A DNA stretch of 64,000 nucleotides, taken from Azolla caroliniana. Lineage: Eukaryota > Polypodiophyta. The notes beneath the pieces are model-generated. The model did no database searches. It saw nothing but the letters and a program-made list of their open reading frames with translations, and was not told the DNA's origin. The position numbers were made by a program, and so were the translations under genes. Shown here one piece after another: positions 1 to 12,200 of this stretch (positions are counted from its first letter, which is position 1; each line of letters begins with the position of its first letter). The DNA lies in contig JBHGNT010000006.1 in NCBI GenBank assembly GCA_043228905.1, positions 5,766,001 to 5,830,000 on the forward strand. The letters are read 5' to 3'.

Positions 1-1049
1 CAAAGCTCACTATAAATCACCAAGAGAACTTCTTTTCTCAATCTATATGATAAGGATATTGTTTGTTGGATTCTTGCTTTGGATTCAGGTGAAGTGATCC
101 TTGACTTCAAATTAGGAAAGTAATATTACATCAACAGGTGATAATGAAAAGTAATGTGAAATATATCAAAAGAATAAATAAATAAATAAAATGATCAAGG
201 AAAATAAATATATCAAAAGATAAAATTACAACAATTCTGATTACATAGAAAATCACCAACTGCAGCTAAAGCAAAAATATTTAATGACTCTAATAAAAAA
301 TTGCTGATTACAAAGAAACTAACCAAATTCAGCAAAAGTATTTTAATTCAAAATAAATAGATACAATAGCTCTAACCCAAGGTGTAGGCTTCTAATGTGA
401 ATTTCTTTTGAACTTTTAAATATCCCAGAAAGCAGTTGCCTAATGCTATGTTCTTTAAAGGAAATATTTACTTTTACATGTACAGAGTTTTGCTGATATT
501 TAAAATGCTATAAATGTTTCTCATCTCACAGAAAATATTACACTCAATGTTTATTAATTTTTTTGAGAAGGGAAAGTGAGTGTTTTATAATTTGCAAGAG
601 TTCTTCTAGTCAAAACCAAAGTGCTTTAATTCATACCAGCTTTATATAATTATTCACTGTAGTATAAAACAATGTTTCTTTTTATTTCTTCATATAGATG
701 CCTTTGGCCCTTGTAAGCCAATTGACCAAGTACAAATCTTATTTTCATATAAATAGATATTCTTCATTATCATGTTCTTCATTTGGACCCTGAAATAGAA
801 AACAGGTAAAATCTGGGATGTGAAGAAACTTCTCTCCTGTTAAAGACTACAGAATGTCAGATCCAGCCATAGCACGTAAAATTGAATCCACTTCAATGAT
901 CATTCTGTAGTCCCCCAAAACAGGGCTATTGTTTTTGTTCACTCGTGCAGAATCACATGCTTAATTTCTGTATAAAATGAAAACTAAATTTATTGACCTG
1001 GAGCTTGATGGCTTAAAAAACTGATGTTCTGAAACTATTAATTTTGCAG

Positions 1050-4000
1050 GATGTAATTGTGCGAGGCTCAAAAACACTTCCATTGTACATGTATGTACAA
1101 AGAAAAGTCATCTTCGATCATTTTTGCCTTAAATATTACAAAATTTGAAGGATTGGCAAAGGTTTTATATTCTTGAGTGTTGGCAAAGTTAGGATGGCAG
1201 CACATTAGCATACTAAATTAAAATTTTATGCATTACAAACATGAATGCATGATAGGTTCCAGATTTGCAAATATCAAACATTTTATAATCAAACAATGCG
1301 ATGACAATGTCGTCAGGTTGTCAGAAATCTGCTTCTTACTATGTCATCTTATGCTTGCAGGAGATTGGTCGAATGTGAAGCACCTACAGCAATTGTTCTT
1401 CCAGTTGATGGAACAACATTGGCAGTGACTTTACGGGAAGGAGATATTTCTTGGAATGGTTTTTTGGCTAATGCTGAGAGCACAAGCAGGTAAATTTTGC
1501 TGCATGGAACTCAGAATTCACATTTTGAAGGAAATAAAGAAAGATATGTATTAAACAAATAAAAATGCCTATATTTTGTCACATTTAGTTCTCTTTGTTG
1601 CTTTTGAATATTCAATTGCTGAACTTGGTCTTGTTGAAAAGAAAATACCCTAGGAGAAGTATTAAAAGAACAGTAGTGAACACAATAGAAGAAAGAAGAC
1701 ATTGGGGGCCCTGTGGATTTTAATTTTAAAGACTTCTATTTTCCAATCATGATGGTGCAGATTGATTAAACTATGCACATTGTATCCCCAATATTTGAGT
1801 GTGAATCTAATACATTATGTGCATCTTAGAACTCTTTCCTTTATTAGCATTTGAACCCATAGGTTGTGATGCTCTCATAATGTGTATATAATGTCTTGTT
1901 GCTTTGATTGTAAGCTTGGCTACATGATAATTAGGTAGTCCTTACATCAACTGATTGTGATTGGAAGTCTTTTAAATGATAACACATAGACTTGAATCCT
2001 TTTGAGTTGGAAGTGTTAAGGAATTGAAAATTGGGGCAATGGAAACAGAATGAAGGTTACACAGTTCCAGAGAAGAGACGTAAAGTGGTGAATGGATCTT
2101 TTTTATGGTGTCCAATAAAATTACAAAATTAAATCCCGATTATGTCACAAACATATTGACATCTGATACTGAAAAAATTCAGATTTTCTATTTTGATTGA
2201 TTCAATCAATTATGCAATGCAAATACACATCTTATTAATTTGGTGGTTTTCTGAATATCAGCGTAGAAAATTACGAAGCTGTGCCTTTACCTGTAGATTC
2301 ATTTTCCAATATTCTTTTTTCATCTGGAACTACAGGTTGGTGTTCATCTCAAGAAAATTAATAATAAAGGCATTTCATTTTGAGATTTCTTTAATGTTTG
2401 CATGCTTGACTATGTAGGGGAACCGAAAGCAATTCCATGGACTCATTTGACTCCATTAAAGGCAGCTGCCGATGCTTGGGCCCATCATGATATCAGAGAT
2501 GGTGATGTGGTAGCATGGCCAACTAATCTGGGATGGATGATGGGACCATGGCTCATCTATGCTGCATTCTTCAATAATGCTAGCATAGCTTTATACAATG
2601 GATCTCCCCTTGGATCTGGATTTGTCAAATTTGTACAGGTACAATATTCTTGGATTAAATGTGTTAAATACCGAGGAGGTCGTGTTAATTGTAGAAAATG
2701 TTGTCTTAAAGTAAAGTTATTGCACCCTTTTGGCCGCAAGCTTTAATATCACTGCATGGTATGAGGCACTTGTGCAGCCATGGGTTTTGGTGAACCTCTT
2801 CTGTATCGTAATATATGTTGCATCCTTTTCTTTTAAAAAAGGAAATAAATTATTTGAAATGCTTTGACAAGCCTGTGGGTTCTTTCCATAAATAGGTTTC
2901 CCACATTTGAAATGTTTTGGACTATGGTAGATTACTTGTATTGTGTTTTATTTTTGCATTGTCTTCGCTATTTTTAAAATTTTAAGGTTTGGCCCAACAC
3001 TTGGCTTTCAATCTTTAACCATTATTAAAATTAGTAACTATAATTATTAAAATATGAATGCCCAAATGTGTTTGGATACAATGATTTTAAAAATGACTAC
3101 ATTTTTGCTGGAAAGTTAGAAATCTTTAAAATCCTCGGTTATACTCCAACCCTTGTGTCTGGTTTCTCTTTTATAGTTTGTGTTAGGGATAGATAACATG
3201 CAAACCATTTCGTTTAAGGTTTTCGAGGCGTAAATATAGCCCAAGATTGTATTGGAGTGATTGTCTGTCAAAATGTTTTAAGGGTTTCTTTGATGAATTA
3301 TAATCTGGAAATCATAACGTTACTTGTGATGGTGACCAGGATGCAAGAGTTACAATGCTTGGCTTGGTGCCTAGCCTAGTCAAGGGGTGGAGGCGCACAA
3401 TTGATGTTTTCAACTATGACTGGTCAAGTATCCGGTATGTATTGTAACTTGTGGCAATCCAGTTCCCTAGTAATATATGGCTCTTTTTGCTCTTGTTATC
3501 TAATGAATGTATGTCGATAATCATGCCATATCAGGTGCTTCAGCTCTAGTGGAGAGGCTTCAAATGAAGATGACTACCTATGGCTGATGGGAAGAGCATA
3601 CTATAAGCCAGTCATTGAGTACTGTGGAGGCACAGAAATTGGTGGAGCTTTTGCCACAGGATCATTGCTTCAGGCACAAGCACTTGCAACATTTAGCACA
3701 CCAGCAATGGGTTGCAAGTTGTTTCTTCTTGATTCAAATGGGAATCCTTTGGTCAGTTGAATGCCTTCCACTGCCAAATAATCATAGTTTCCTTCTACTT
3801 GAATGTGCTAGGGCCTTCTAGATTCATCATTTTTGCTGTTGCATGTTGTATGTCTGGCTGGACTAGCCACAACACATGTGTCTATCCGACACTTCTCCAA
3901 AGGGGTGGTAGGGATAGGATGTTAATACACGCGTATGATAATTACACTTAAGCACAGACGAAGACAAGAGCAATAAACATAAGCAAGACTATATTAATTC

Positions 4001-6103
4001 TTCGTAACTTCATTACAAAACATCGGATCCTTTTATAGGCATCCGGCCAGATTACAATCGGTGCTCTTAGGCAACCATCCGGATCGGTTACAACTACCGA
4101 ATCCGTCCCTCCTAATAATTCTATTCGTATTCTTTTCCTATTCTAGTTTGTAAATCTTCGTGTTTCCACATTAGTTTGCATTCTTTTCTTTAAGATGAAC
4201 CTTTTAGAAATTATTTCTTTTTGGAGGAATCTCGTTTTCTTCTTTAAGGTGACTCAGCTTACTAATCTGTTGAGTCTTAAAAGAACTCTCATTTTAGAAA
4301 GATCCCAAACCCATCATTTGTGGGGCTCTACTACACAAAGCTAATGGTATATCATGATTATGATCATCTCAATCAGAATCCCAATCTCAACTCTCGATCC
4401 AGAGAAGATATCATTCATGAATTCAAGAGATTTTTACATATCATTTTGTTTGGTTCACTCTCAAGATAATGGGCTGTTCACTTACTCCCCAGATTCAAGA
4501 GTAGCTTCTCACCTCAAAAAGATTTTACATATCTTGAAAGTGTGTTATTTGACAATTAGCAGGAATATCAAAGTATTTTTATGGAAATACACTCTGGAAA
4601 TCCCTTCTTATTTTAGTGTTACCTTGAGATGAATCTCCACGCAACACTCTAGGACACCTAAAGTAATGGTGTGCTCATGTAAATTGGTATGAACATAGAA
4701 TTCTAGGCACCAACCTGATACCAAACTTCCAGTTGTGGCTTCAATATCCAGCATGTACGGCTGAATGTTTACAGTTTGTGCACAATGTCTCTATATGAGC
4801 AATTTATTCACGCTTCATTGGGCTTGGCTTTCATGTTGGGTATTTTTAAGATATAGTATGTTGTGCTAACTCTTTATTGTTAATGTTTCAAGTCTAGCCT
4901 ATCTGAAAAATTATTGGAAATTGGGAAGCCAATCTCCTTGAGTGAGTGGTACACATAATTTATATATGTGTGTGTGTGTATATATATAGAGAGAGAGAGG
5001 TTGGTTTTTGTGTTTTTGCCAGCCTGATGGTGAACCTGGTGTGGGTGAGGTTGCTCTTGATCCACTCTTCTTTGGAGGCTCAAAAACATTGTTAAATGCA
5101 AACCATTACGATGTTTACTTCAATGGCATGCCATGTGTCAATGGATTGGTAATCAAATGTTTCGATTGGGCTGATTATGGTTCTCATCTAGTATTTTGGT
5201 TAGGTTGTAAATAAGCCACTTAAAAAGTTTGCAGAGGTTGAGAAGGCATGGAGATGAATTTGAGCTTACTATTGGAGGATTTTACCGAGCACATGGCCGT
5301 GTGGATGACACAATGAATTTAGGAGGCATCAAAGTATGTGATAATATTTCAGATTTTTCATTCCATTATGATTTATGAATCTCTAGGATATGTTTACTTA
5401 TGATGTTTTAGCATTCAAATTTTATATAGGTGAGCTCAATTGAGATAGAGAGAATATGCAATTCTGCCGATGCGAGCATTGTGGAAACTGCTGCCATAGG
5501 AGTACCTCAAGCAGGTGGGGGTCCTGAACAGCTTGTCATGGTAGTGGTGTTAAAGGCGGGTTCTGATGCTGGTACTAACGAAGAGTTAAAGCGGATTTTC
5601 AATTCAGCCATTCAACGAAAATTGAATCCTCTCTTCAAGGTATGTATATATTAGGAAAAACTACAAAATGCCCCTCACTTTTTGTTATTCCCACCCACAT
5701 GTTCTTTGTCCAACCTCCTCTCAAGTACTCAAATTATGTGTGATATTTGAGCAATATATGGTCAATTCATCACATTTTCTATCTTTCAAGGGTTGATCAG
5801 ATGCATTTGAGGAAATAACAAAAACTTAGGGGTATTTCAGAGGATTTTTTCTATACATTATACACCTCATTATGTTTCAGCAATATGATAATCCTATTTT
5901 TGTATGCACTGAATAAGCATACCATATTACATTGTTTTTTTATTTGGAAGGTTGAATGAGCATAGCAAACTACCAAATTACAATACTGGTTGATTCAACA
6001 GGTTGCGTTGGTAGTAGTTACAGATCTCCTACCTCGAACTGCTTCCAACAAGATCATGAGGAGAATGCTTCGGACTCAATTCGGAAGTATGAATAAGCTC
6101 TGA
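1050..6103 (+). CDS. Acyl-activating enzyme, AAE17/AAE18-like (5' partial; C-terminal 437 aa)
   Basis: Member of the AMP-forming acyl-CoA synthetase/ligase superfamily; the plant AAE17/AAE18 branch is placed in peroxisomes and activates carboxylic acids to CoA thioesters via an acyl-adenylate. Exons assembled from splice sites and phase: 1050-1090, 1361-1489, 2262-2335, 2418-2638, 3340-3434, 3535-3751, 5023-5148, 5235-5333, 5430-5639, 6002-6103 (438 codons including TGA). Visible motifs: the adenylate-forming P-loop [13 protein letters not shown] across exons 3/4, [16 protein letters not shown] in exon 6, the hinge-region [13 protein letters not shown] in exon 8, and the catalytic-lysine motif [12 protein letters not shown] in the last exon. 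The family is about 720-730 residues long, so roughly 290 N-terminal residues lie upstream of the window. No earlier exon is recognisable in 1-1049. The protein ends in NKL, a weak match to a PTS1 peroxisomal signal. A possible poly(A) signal AATAAA is at 6294-6299. Family assignment is strong; AAE17 versus AAE18 is not decided. Confidence 0.9.
3920..4170 (-). mobile_element. Candidate solo LTR in intron 6 of the acyl-activating enzyme gene
   Basis: A 251-bp block inside the 1.27-kb intron begins TGTTAATACACG and ends CGTGTTTCCACA on the + strand. It therefore has the TG...CA ends of an LTR, and the first and last 12 bases form an imperfect inverted repeat. Read on the minus strand it has a TATA box (TATAAAAGG, complement near 4029-4037) followed by a T-rich stretch, as expected for an LTR promoter and R region. 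No internal retroelement coding flanks it. The 5-bp flanks (TAGGA and TTAGT) do not match, so no target-site duplication is evident. It could instead be another small non-autonomous element. Confidence 0.4.
4966..5000. repeat. Compound TG/TA/GA microsatellite next to an intron acceptor
   Basis: Consecutive TG, TA and GA dinucleotide runs lie about 22 bp upstream of the exon 7 acceptor (exon starts at 5023) of the acyl-activating enzyme gene. This is a length-variable stretch close to the branch point/polypyrimidine region. Confidence 0.85.
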
Positions 6104-9100
6104 TTTTTCATACAATGCCACCTGGTAAAGGAAAAGTTGTCTATTGAGGGACATTTTGGAGTTTATAACTTGAAATGTTTCTTGCAATGAACAATCTATA
6201 AAGGTGTGTGAGTATAATGTATGTATGTTACGAGATGTATGACTTCCCATCTGTATTTTTTATATTGGAAATTTTATGAAATTATTCTTTATAAATAAAT
6301 GTGCATTTGTTTAACATTCTCGATAAATATGTCAATCTTTGTACCCATCTGGATTCTATTCGGTTACAAATATAAGAAAAGCATAGGCTGTTCTCGGGGC
6401 TGTAATTCTGAAACAAAATGTTTATTCTTTTATGTGTGATTGTTGTCTCTACTGATGGATAGTCTCAAATGCAAATAGGATAGAGAATCAGCATGATAAG
6501 GAGAGATTAATGCCCCTACTACGATGGCTATGATGAATTAACCATGTCCAAATATCTTCCCTAGGTTAAGCTTTTAGGTTCAATATCCCAGCTTGAAAAT
6601 AAAACATGTCCTTCATAATATTAGGTGAGCCAAGTCTATGAATGTTTCATTGCTTGGCCAAACACAAACATAGATTAGGGTTTTAACGAGAACATTTGTT
6701 TTGTAAATTGTATAAGCTTCAAATTATTTTATTGAGTGCTAATACTAGGATAATGGCAATCAAACTATTGTACAATCCATTGACTCGAGCCATTTGAGCA
6801 ATCATCGTCAATAATAATGACTATGGTGGTAATAGAATTGAAGATTTCACAATCAGATGAATAACGTTTCCTTCTTTTGCTTAAATATGTGTGTTATGTG
6901 GAGTCTTACCATAATCTATATGGATATCAAACAAAATATTAAAATCATTTGACATTGCAGAACTTTGTTATGTCTATGCCTCTCTCTTTGTTCATTTCAA
7001 GATTTTCTATATGATCTTAGCTATTATCTTAACATAATCAATTAAATTGAGAACTTGAGAATATATAATTAAACTTGTTGATCATCTATTGATTTTCATT
7101 GTCTGTGTATGGATCTTCTCTTTTGTGTCGTAAACTTATCAATCAAGTATTGAAATAAGGCGATTGGTATAGCAGGCCCAAATGGTCAAATGGTTCAAGA
7201 TGTGATTGGAATTGTGAATAGATATAGCATGTGATGAAATGAGGAGGCTAAATTACTAAGAGAATCATCAATACTAACGCATCTTGTAGCATTTCAAAAA
7301 TGCATTGATGAAAAACCATTGGGTTTGAAGAATGAGATAAAATAGATATTGAGATTTTTCATGCGACGTATTGTAGATAAGGGAACCCTTGAATAGTGCT
7401 CAATTATGTTTCCATCCACTCCTTTGAACTATAATAGAATTTTAGTATCATAACTATAAACACATAGTTTCCTATGCTTAGAATGTGTTCTTTACACAAG
7501 GCTTTGTATATCCTCTTGCCTATCGCACTAGTTCATGGTGTAGGAAGACGACAAAATGTTTCAGGAAAAATACATTTGCAAAAGCAAGAAGAATCATGGC
7601 AGGTGTTGCGAATGGAGGATGGAGATAAGAGGACATTTAACTCACCACACATGTACGCCTTCATTTCTACTTCATGCAAGGGATTACTTCAAATTTACAT
7701 CCTTTACATTGTGCTAGAATATTGTTGCATTCGATTCTAATGTGTCATAAGAAAAAAGGCACTTATAGCAATATAGAGTTGTATAAAGCAAACACCCTAA
7801 TTATTGCATGACATGAGGAAACAACGTTATATCAAGAATCGAAATCCATGAACACATGAATAAAGGTATAACACCATGTCTAGCTTTAGTGTAAAAGGGT
7901 TAGAATTACTTCCTTTTAAGGAGAATCCTTAAGAGAAATGTTGTCTCCAACCATTCAGAAAATTATTCGATGTTCATAATAAATTTATTATAGTGAAGAA
8001 GTATAGACATAATATATAATCTCCTCCATGATGGCAATGTTGTTACTATGGTCCTTCACGTTCATAGGGCTATGTTTAGTTTGTCACAACATAGAGTGCT
8101 TGCTTGGCTCTACCTTAGAGGAATCATTCAAACTAAATCTCACAGTAAGAGAAGCCTCATTCACAAAAACATGTGCCACTCGACAAACTGCAAGTAATAT
8201 GTACTCGACCAAAGTAAACATCAATAGGATGTATTCTCTTACTGTTGAGTTATTATACTCTTTATATCCACTTATGAAAATCGTCCATCTCGCTTCATTT
8301 CCTATGTTAAGTGAATACCTTATAACTCAAACTTTTGCATTAATATTATTCCCTGAATGGTTGATGTGCAAAGCAAGTTGAAATGAAACCAATCTAGAAA
8401 AGCATTACCCTAACTTGTCATACCAATGTATAAATGTTGTAATTCATCTAGTGAACTCGTCTAGACCCACTTCATTTTTCATGGTAATAGGATACATCAT
8501 AACACAAACTTCTTGCATCTTATCCCCTTAACGACTTCTAAGCCATGAGAACTTGAAATGTCAATAAACCAATATAACATGCCCAAACTTCTCATATCAT
8601 TGTTTAATGCTTGCTATTCACTCGAGACTATTAGTGAGCTAACATATAAAAACAAGCAACAACTATGTTGCATGGCATAGGGACTACGTAAAGAAGTTAA
8701 CGATGATCCTTAGGTCTTTATCATATTTTGTCTACACATATCCCTGCTTGCCCATTGGATATATATTCTATCAAGGTTCGAAAATTTGGCCGGGACGAGA
8801 ATCCCACATATATATTTGCGGCCAATGTGGTTTGATGCCACAACGACATGGATTTCCATCTAGGCAGTAAGTTTAGCATCAACATCTGAGCCTAGCATGT
8901 CCTTCCTTCCCGTCTTGAGTGGCATGAGTATCATGTGACAGTCTGATCAGTTTCAAAATGGTACGAGCGGAATACAACGCAAACTCAAACCTCTCGAGAT
9001 CATTGGCATTCGAGTTTTAAGTGTCTGAATGGAAAGCCCATTCTTTGGTAATGAGATTGTGTGAAAGGCTCCTTCTTCTCTAGATTCTCTTTGGTTTTTA

Positions 9101-9282
9101 ACCATTGTCAAATCCCTCTTGTTAATCTCCAATAGTGTGAAAACCTTCCTTCTTTCACAGTCTTTCTTCTTCCTCCTTCTCCTGAGAGATCTATCTGGGG
9201 TCCCATCATCTATTCGCAATCGTTCTTCTCTGATCTCTCCAATCCCCCGTACTTCGACTGGGAGATTCTTCTCTTCTCGATC
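6104..9282. other. Intergenic region between the acyl-activating enzyme and AP-1 gamma genes
   Basis: No recognisable gene. Two short open frames on the + strand (7474-7740 and 8028-8381) resemble no family I know, lack splice context and are judged chance ORFs in AT-rich DNA. The last 220 bases before 9283 are pyrimidine-rich (runs of CTTCTTC and TCTCT), which suits the 5' UTR/core promoter of the adaptin gene. No clear TATA box could be assigned. Confidence 0.5.
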
Positions 9283-12200
9283 ATGGGGACTCGATTAAGG
9301 TAGCTCTATGATCTGATCTTTTCTATTTGTTTCAAAGTGTTTATGAAATTTGAATTTTTAGGTTAAAGCTCTGTCAAAGAGTCATGGATACTGAACAGAT
9401 TCCGTTATCAATCGAATGGATCAGCTGAAAAACCCTTTATTTTCTGTGCTTTTAATTCCATTTTGATTGTAAATATGAGCAATACGAAGCTCATCAAGAT
9501 GACTAGTCTTTAGATGGGTTATGTTAAAATTCAAGCATTTTTTTAGATAGTTTATGTGAAAAATTTCAATGCATTTACTTAGATGTAGTATGTGAAATTT
9601 GGACTATAAATTATAGTGTAATCGGAACAAAAACACTTGCAATCTACTAGATTTTGTACCTTTTTTACGCAAGTACAATACAGAGACAGATGAAGCATAA
9701 ATAACACGTAATTTTATGATTACTGGGGAAATATCGGATCGGATCTGTTTGATCTGATTGTCTCCTGATGTTATTTACACTGGTTTAACATGTACTAGGT
9801 TTTATGGGCAGCTACAATATCAGTTTTCTTGGGTCATTTTATGCACCTAAATGATTATTGGATCAGATGGATATGATTCTTTCCAGACGAGAATGCATTC
9901 TTAGACAGTGATAATGTCATGTACCACTTTATTGATCAGGGGATACCTCTTCCAATGAATCATATGCAGTTTAACCTATCATGATGAAGAGTTTCAAAGA
10001 GTCAAACTGTGATATCTATCTGCCATCATAATATGCCAGTTGATGACGTGATTAGTGATGCCATATCTATGCGTGATGAAGTTGATGATAATCCAGATCT
10101 CAAGATTTGCACTTTAGACTAGCAGAATATGATGATACATGTTTACACCTGGCTGTTTTTTATTGTAACAAATTGTCTTTACTTCTGTTGCTTTTTTTGT
10201 ATGTTTTGGGAAATCTCTTTACTTTTTAAATGTGTACATCTGAAATGTTTTGTCTGGTAATGAATCTATATGTAGAAATTTCTATATATGCATGAATATA
10301 TGTATGTACTAAGCATGAATTTTTAACTTTTGGCCCTCTGATTGGAAATTTCACTATGAATTCCATAGCATAGTATTATTCTTTTTGCACACATATAAGT
10401 TAGAATCTAGTGAACACCTTTATCAATATACCAGATAATGCCCATCAAAACTAGTGTTTAGATTCCATTAAGGCCTGAACTTGTCACTTCTCTTTGGCAG
10501 TAATTAGAGGGATGAATCAAGGATTTTCTTCAGTGTGTAAAATTGATCATATTTGCTGCACTTTTAATGCTCAAAGTTTCAGTCGAGTTCCTGACTCTAG
10601 CGTGTACTGGAAACCCTATTCTCCTAACGAATTCTTGACATAAATGTCATATAATCATCCTAGACGGATATCATTAACAAGAAATGAATTTGGTTGCTTC
10701 TTAGTTTAGAATACGGATTTACAACCAAATTGCTGAAAATTGCATGCAGATGTGGATTTTTATGGAAATGTTATTGCAATTTTTATTTTGTTTAATCAGG
10801 GATATGATACGAGCAATAAGAGCATGTAAAACGGCAGCTGAAGAACGGGCAGTTATAAAAAAAGAATGTGCCGCGCTGCGCACAGCTTTTAATGAGAATG
10901 ATCAGAGTTATAGTCACCGGAATTTGTCAAAGCTTATGTTCATACATATGCTTGGCTATCCGACACACTTTGGACAAATGGAGTGCCTTAAGCTGATTGC
11001 TTCTTCAGGATTTCCAGAAAAACGGATAGGTTATCTTGGTTTGATGTTGCTTCTAGATGAACGACAGGAAGTGCTAATGCTGGTGACAAATTCATTGAAA
11101 AAGTGAGTTAAGAATGTGCTCCACAGTTGATGATATATAATTTTGACTTGGATATAAACTATTTAATCTTTGCAATTTAACAATGGCAGTGATCTCAACC
11201 ATAGTAACCAATTTATCGTTGGCCTTGCTCTTTGTGCCTTGGGAAATATCTGTTCAGCTGAAATGGCTCGTGATCTTGCTGGCGAAGTTGAAAAGCTTCT
11301 TCAAAGCAACAATTCCTATATCAGAAAGAAGGTAAAGACACTTCAATGTTCCTAAATTTTATCTCTGTTCTGTTTTGGTTTTATCTATGCATCTAATCAC
11401 ACAATAAACATTGGGCTCATTTTCTTTATGACAAATGTGTTATCTATGTCATTCATTTTATAAGTAGGACGTTATATAAATGCAGAGCTCATGGTTTCAT
11501 GTCTTATGAGCAAGCACACTTTGTTAATTCTGTGTATTGATTACAGGCAGCTTTATGTTCAGTACGCATATTGCGAAAAGTACCTGATCTTGCAGACAAT
11601 TATGTAGACCCAGCAACTACATTGCTCTCTGATAAACATCACGGAGCTCTTATTTCAGGAGTGAGGCTATGTATAGAATTATGCAAGTCAAATACCGCCG
11701 CATTGGAACACTTTCGAAAGGTAAAGAATCTATAAACTTTACTAGCACATTGATTTATGCTAATTTCCAGATTGATCTGGAAAGTGATAGATTGCCTAGT
11801 GCTGTGTGTCATTGAAAATCTTTATTAGTGTTTGTTTCTCAATGATATGGTTTTTGAAGTGGTATATAAATGAAAAACACACGATGAATCCCTCAAATCA
11901 TACCCTACGGACACTTGAATCTTATATTACAAGGGTAAATCATATCCTACTGGGACTTGGATACAACATTCAGGAAATCTGAAAGGCTGAAAGGTCATGC
12001 TTACTATCAGAACGTCATACTCAACCGTAATCATATGCATATGAATGTGACCTCTGGGATCTATGGATAACTTTTCCAGACAATCAGAGAATGGAATACA
12101 GATCCAGACTCGATAGTCTATAGATGAGGGACCCATCGAAGGTCCCACTTACATGTGTTCATAATGGACTCCAAGATACTCGCATTGATGCCTGCCATCA

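Noticed and set aside
1-1049. Search for upstream exons of the acyl-activating enzyme
   Set aside because: No stretch encodes the expected preceding segment (the conserved region before [13 protein letters not shown]) with proper splice sites, so I treat it as intron.
7474-8381. Two + strand ORFs (88 and 117 aa) between the first two genes
   Set aside because: No recognisable domain, no splice context and AT-rich composition; probable chance frames in decayed repeat DNA.
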